Of a stretch of 64,000 nt of DNA, positions 61,374 to 64,000 are shown piece after piece. The position numbers and the translations under genes are program-made. The notes under the pieces are model-generated. The model saw only the letters and a list, made by a program, of their open reading frames with translations, was not told where the DNA came from and made no database searches. Each line of letters begins with the position of its first letter. Within the stretch, counting starts at the first letter, position 1. The stretch is from Oscillospiraceae bacterium. GTDB lineage: Bacteria > Bacillota > Clostridia > Oscillospirales > Ruminococcaceae. Where the stretch lies: contig JAGASH010000005.1 of assembly GCA_017847835.1 (NCBI GenBank), positions 62,001 to 126,000 of the forward strand, read 5' to 3'.

Positions 61374-63407
61374 TTAAAGTCCTTTCGCGGAAGAAAGCGT
61401 AATTCCGTTTACTCCGAGCGGAATTGCGTGGTCAAGACCGACAAATTTTCCGCTTTCCTGCCACAAAACCTCTTTAACGAAGTTATATTTCTCGGTGTCC
61501 CACGTCTTGAAATCATCAAGTACAAGTCCGCCCGTATCGCCGGAATTTGCGTTAAAGCACCAGAATGTGTGGTTCAAATGGAAATTCTTGATAAGTGTGC
61601 GCATACAGGTCATCCACGTCAGATTAGGCTCTCTCATAAATCCGCCCCATTCACCGATAAGAAGCGGAGCGATATTCTCCTTCTGAATAAAGAGCCAGTT
61701 GTCGTTCCAGCAATCCCTCATAAGGCTGTTATAATCATATCCGCCCTTGAACCACGGCTGCTCGTAAACCGTAGGTCCGTAATCGTGAGGTGAATACACA
61801 AGCTTATCCTGATATTTTCCGAGATTAATCGGATAATCGCGAACACCGCGAAGATTTCCTCCCCACCAGTTGAAATAGTAATCCTTCTCGTTTGTGGATT
61901 TATAATCGGAATTTGACTTGTCTTTGGGATAAATCTCCGTTCCTTCAACCATAATCAGCACATTCGGATTAATCGCAAGAATTTTCTTAGCAGCGGTTTC
62001 AGCCGTGTACTTCCAGTTGTTGATGTCGGTTGAGTCGTTCCAGATTGCCTTGTTTGTTTCGTGAGGCTTACCGTGAGGCTCGTTTTTGATATCGATTGCG
62101 ATAATCGTATCGTTGTTCTTATATCGCGAAGCAAGCCATTCGAGTGAGCGGTAATAATCGTTTACGGTAACCTTGTCGGTGTACCAGAGATTAACGTTAT
62201 GACCCATAGCGTCGGTTTCCGCACAGTGAATATCGGGCATTACCTTCAAGCCGTTTTCCTCGGCAAGCTTTAAGAAATACTCGAAAATTTCAAGGCTGTT
62301 CATATTATTCAGCTCGGGATTGTACGCGTTATTATAGTTTGCTTTCGGGAACTCGCCCGACGCCCATTGATTGATGAGCTGCGCCGACATAGGAACTCTG
62401 ATAAGATTAAAGCCGTGGTCAGCAATTGCCTTTACAGTCGGAGCGAGCTGGCTGTTCCAAAGGCCGTCGAAGGTGTTTGTACCGGTGTTATAGCCGAACC
62501 AGTTTACACCCGTGAGCCAGACCTGTTTGCCGTTTTTATCAAGAATTTTATTTCCGTCGGTGTGAAGCCAGTCGTCACCCTGCACAGCGTTATCGGAACG
62601 TTTCAGAAGCTCTTTCACATCAGAAGAAGTCGGTGTGTAATTAGTGTTGTTATTGTTATTCTGACTTGAACTCTGATGGTTGTTCTGATTATTGTTGTTG
62701 TTTGAGCTGCTTGACGGAGTACCGCTTCCCGAGCCGCCCGAAGAATTGAGCGCGGACGGCGAGCTGTAATTAAATCCTACCGAAACAGAGCCGTTTGCGG
62801 GAATATTTCCGTTATATTCAACGTTTGACACGGTAACTGTCGTTCCGTTTACAGAGAAGTTTCCACCCCAGGAAGTTGTGATTTTGAAGCCGCTTGGAAC
62901 GGTAAAACTTACTTTCCAGCTTCCCACAGCGCTGCTTGAATTGTTTCTTACAATAACCTCAGCAGTTCCGCACTTATTTCCGCCTTCTTCCCAAGTGCTT
63001 CCCGCATTAACCTCACAGGAAATTCCTCCCGAAGGAACGCTGCTTGACGAACTTGATGAAGATGATGAACTTGAAGATGAGCTGGAGGAGCTTGACGAGC
63101 TTTCCTGAGGATTTTCAGGCTGCTGTGACGATGAAGAAATCTCTGCGCTCGAAGAACTTTCCGAGCTTGACACGCTGTTCTCGGAGGAATTTTCACTTTC
63201 CGAGGGATATGTACTTTCACCGCCCACGGGAGCACCGCCTGCGTTATATTCGCTTGAATTGTCCGACGAGGACAAGCCGCCTTCCGAAACGGAGCTGCTT
63301 ATCGACGAACCGCTTTCACCCTCTTTGACGGTGTTTCCCGCACAGCCCGTTGTTAATATTACTGCGGCAAAAATCAAAGCCGCGGTTTTTTTGAAATTTT
63401 TGTTCAT
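61374..63407 (-). CDS. Cell-surface GH5 endoglucanase lipoprotein with CBM2
   Basis: 677-aa exported cellulase. Lipobox LTTGC (C22) anchors it to the membrane. A Ser/Glu-rich linker (about 30-100) and a run of about 21 Ser (103-123) precede a family 2 carbohydrate-binding module (about 128-222; [32 protein letters not shown]). A Ser/Asn/Gln linker follows, then the GH5 barrel (about 268-670). Acid/base is E443 in IDIKNEPHG and the nucleophile E586 in [16 protein letters not shown] and H-Y in YSPHDYG are conserved. Likely endo-beta-1,4-glucanase of the Cel5 type. I start at ATG 63407 with GGGAGG. Own promoter; the signal-peptidase-like gene follows. Confidence 0.92.
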   Translation of the reverse strand: MNKNFKKTAALIFAAVILTTGCAGNTVKEGESGSSISSSVSEGGLSSSDNSSEYNAGGAPVGGESTYPSESENSSENSVSSSESSSSAEISSSSQQPENPQESSSSSSSSSSSSSSSSSSSSSVPSGGISCEVNAGSTWEEGGNKCGTAEVIVRNNSSSAVGSWKVSFTVPSGFKITTSWGGNFSVNGTTVTVSNVEYNGNIPANGSVSVGFNYSSPSALNSSGGSGSGTPSSSSNNNNNQNNHQSSSQNNNNNTNYTPTSSDVKELLKRSDNAVQGDDWLHTDGNKILDKNGKQVWLTGVNWFGYNTGTNTFDGLWNSQLAPTVKAIADHGFNLIRVPMSAQLINQWASGEFPKANYNNAYNPELNNMNSLEIFEYFLKLAEENGLKVMPDIHCAETDAMGHNVNLWYTDKVTVNDYYRSLEWLASRYKNNDTIIAIDIKNEPHGKPHETNKAIWNDSTDINNWKYTAETAAKKILAINPNVLIMVEGTEIYPKDKSNSDYKSTNEKDYYFNWWGGNLRGVRDYPINLGKYQDKLVYSPHDYGPTVYEQPWFKGGYDYNSLMRDCWNDNWLFIQKENIAPLLIGEWGGFMREPNLTWMTCMRTLIKNFHLNHTFWCFNANSGDTGGLVLDDFKTWDTEKYNFVKEVLWQESGKFVGLDHAIPLGVNGITLSSAKGL

Positions 63408-63458
63408 AATTTCCTCCCGCAAAGCAATTTACAAGTGAAAAATATCCATATTTAATAT

Positions 63459-63488
63459 ATTATAACATATAATCTGTTAAATTGTCAA
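63459..63488 (-). promoter_or_regulatory. Promoter of the GH5 lipoprotein operon
   Basis: Minus strand: -35 TTGACA (63483-63488), 18-bp spacer, -10 TATAAT (63459-63464), about 50 nt before the ATG. Confidence 0.88.
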
Positions 63489-63494
63489 GTATGC

Positions 63495-63531
63495 TTATAA
63501 AATAATCCCCCGGACTATTGCCCGAGGGATT
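63495..63531 (-). terminator. Terminator of the SASP gene
   Basis: Minus strand: 10-bp stem with one G-U pair (63522-63531 with 63504-63513), 8-nt loop, then ATTTTAT. Confidence 0.85.
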
Positions 63532-63552
63532 GCTTCCGGTCGGATAAATCTC

Positions 63553-63729
63553 TTACTGAGCGTTCTGCTCGTAGGACTCAATCATCTTTTTAACCATCAT
63601 ACCGCCGATAGAACCTGCCTGTCTTGCGGTAAGGTCGCCGTTATAGCCGTTGTTGAGGGTAACGCCTACTTCGTTGGCAGCCTGCATCTTGATGTTGTTA
63701 AGATTTGCCTTAGACTGTTTGTTAGACAT
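63553..63729 (-). CDS. Alpha/beta-type small acid-soluble spore protein
   Basis: 58-aa DNA-coating protein of dormant spores. It has the N-terminal helix with the GPR-protease site context AANEVGVTL, then DLTARQAGSIGGMMVKKMIESYE matching the family's 'TARxNGSVGGExxKRL' second motif. I start at ATG 63729 with AAGGAG, giving the usual 55-70 aa length. It is monocistronic with its own terminator. A CATATTA about 30 nt upstream resembles a sigma-G -10, but no good -35 is seen. It shows that the organism has at least part of the sporulation programme. Confidence 0.93.
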   Translation of the reverse strand: MSNKQSKANLNNIKMQAANEVGVTLNNGYNGDLTARQAGSIGGMMVKKMIESYEQNAQ

Positions 63730-63837
63730 AATAATTCTCCTTGATATCAATAATATGCAAAGGACTTTTTCGATAAAAACGATAAATGTGTGATTGCCTT
63801 TGCGATAATATTATTTTCACACTCCGTAAAAATATTA

Positions 63838-63920
63838 AAGGGAATTGTTGCGCAAAAAGTTATAAATTGTTTTTAATAAATTAATTTGACAATAAGTCTT
63901 AATCTTATCACAATTCCCTT
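63838..63920. repeat. Long-range 11-bp inverted repeat upstream of the SASP gene
   Basis: AAGGGAATTGT (63838-63848) and its exact complement (63910-63920) flank 61 nt of AT-rich sequence. The area 63751-64000 otherwise holds no gene that I can support, apart from a 7-bp repeat (63757-63763/63797-63803) in the SASP leader. Confidence 0.55.
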
Positions 63921-63940
63921 CCTCCCGTTTTGATATAAAG

Positions 63941-63972
63941 AAGCTCCCGGCTTAAAACCGAGAGCTTTTTTA
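63941..63972. terminator. Terminator-like hairpin near the right edge
   Basis: 10-bp stem with one imperfect pair (63941-63950 with 63958-63967), 7-nt loop, TTTTTT on the plus-strand exit. It may end a minus-strand gene lying mostly beyond the window or a short plus-strand transcript. Confidence 0.65.
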
Positions 63973-64000
63973 TTATGTCTTTTCTTTTCTTCCTGCGTAT

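Noticed and set aside
63020..63180. Repetitive GA/CT-rich DNA that might be a repeat array
   Set aside because: It encodes the Ser-rich linker of the GH5 lipoprotein in frame; no spacers, so not CRISPR.
63973..64000. Possible C-terminal end (…AGRKEKT, stop) of a minus-strand gene at the right edge
   Set aside because: Only about eight codons are visible; it fits the hairpin at 63941 but cannot be supported as a gene.

Overview
The window is dense, mostly single-copy chromosomal DNA from a Gram-positive Clostridia-type bacterium. The family mix points to a spore-forming member of the Oscillospiraceae/Ruminococcaceae: PolC-type replicase, HisZ plus short HisG, AGPR type 2 ArgC, an alpha/beta SASP, DUF4364, and a GH5-CBM2 lipoprotein cellulase with a poly-Ser linker. 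This assignment is inference; there is no 16S or other marker RNA here. Genes are tightly packed, often overlapping by 1-8 nt, with textbook sigma-A promoters (TTGACA-17-TATAAT class) and clear intrinsic terminators.

Layout. 1-7207 (minus): arginine operon argG-argH-argC-(SUKH-like gene)-argJ-argB-argD, with argD cut by the left edge. 7451-11087 (plus): XRE repressor, ImmA-type metallopeptidase, two M42 aminopeptidases and a GNAT, closed by a terminator. 11205-22930 (plus): a long co-directional run with thymidylate-kinase-like protein, DUF2156, DJ-1/PfpI, 5-formyl-THF cyclo-ligase, MltG, peptidase U32, GH3 glycosidase, deoC, deoB, GNAT, Mrp and a C_GCAxxG_C_C redox protein. 22961-26895 (minus): DUF4364 and aroC, aroA, aroB. 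26994-28025: tyrosine recombinase with a dif-like palindrome in its leader. 28202-30371: two-component pair. 30577-34900 (minus): tyrA, membrane protein, pepF, degenerate histidine-kinase-like protein. 35033-35896: class II aldolase.

36006-44991 (minus) is the histidine cluster hisZ-hisG-hisD-hisB-NUDIX-hisH-hisA-hisF-GNAT, then a lipoprotein with its own promoter leading into hisI-hisE. Together these encode the nine reactions from PRPP/ATP to the imidazole-glycerol stage plus HisD (no hisC or histidinol phosphatase seen). 45139-57059 (minus): hom-pyrH-frr-uppS-cdsA-dxr-rseP-ispG-polC, the conserved Firmicute envelope/isoprenoid cluster preceded by homoserine dehydrogenase. 57225-63729 (minus): glycogen synthase, AIM24 protein, small M50 protease, a signal-peptidase-like protein lacking catalytic residues, the GH5 cellulase lipoprotein and a spore SASP.

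No stretch over 300 bp lacks a gene. No tRNA, rRNA, CRISPR array, insertion sequence or recognisable riboswitch/T-box was seen. The least explained items are a 28-bp 11-6-11 palindrome present twice, a tandem amidase-like lipoprotein with an apparently dead second copy, the signal-peptidase-like pseudoenzyme beside the cellulase, and the SUKH-like gene inside the arg operon.
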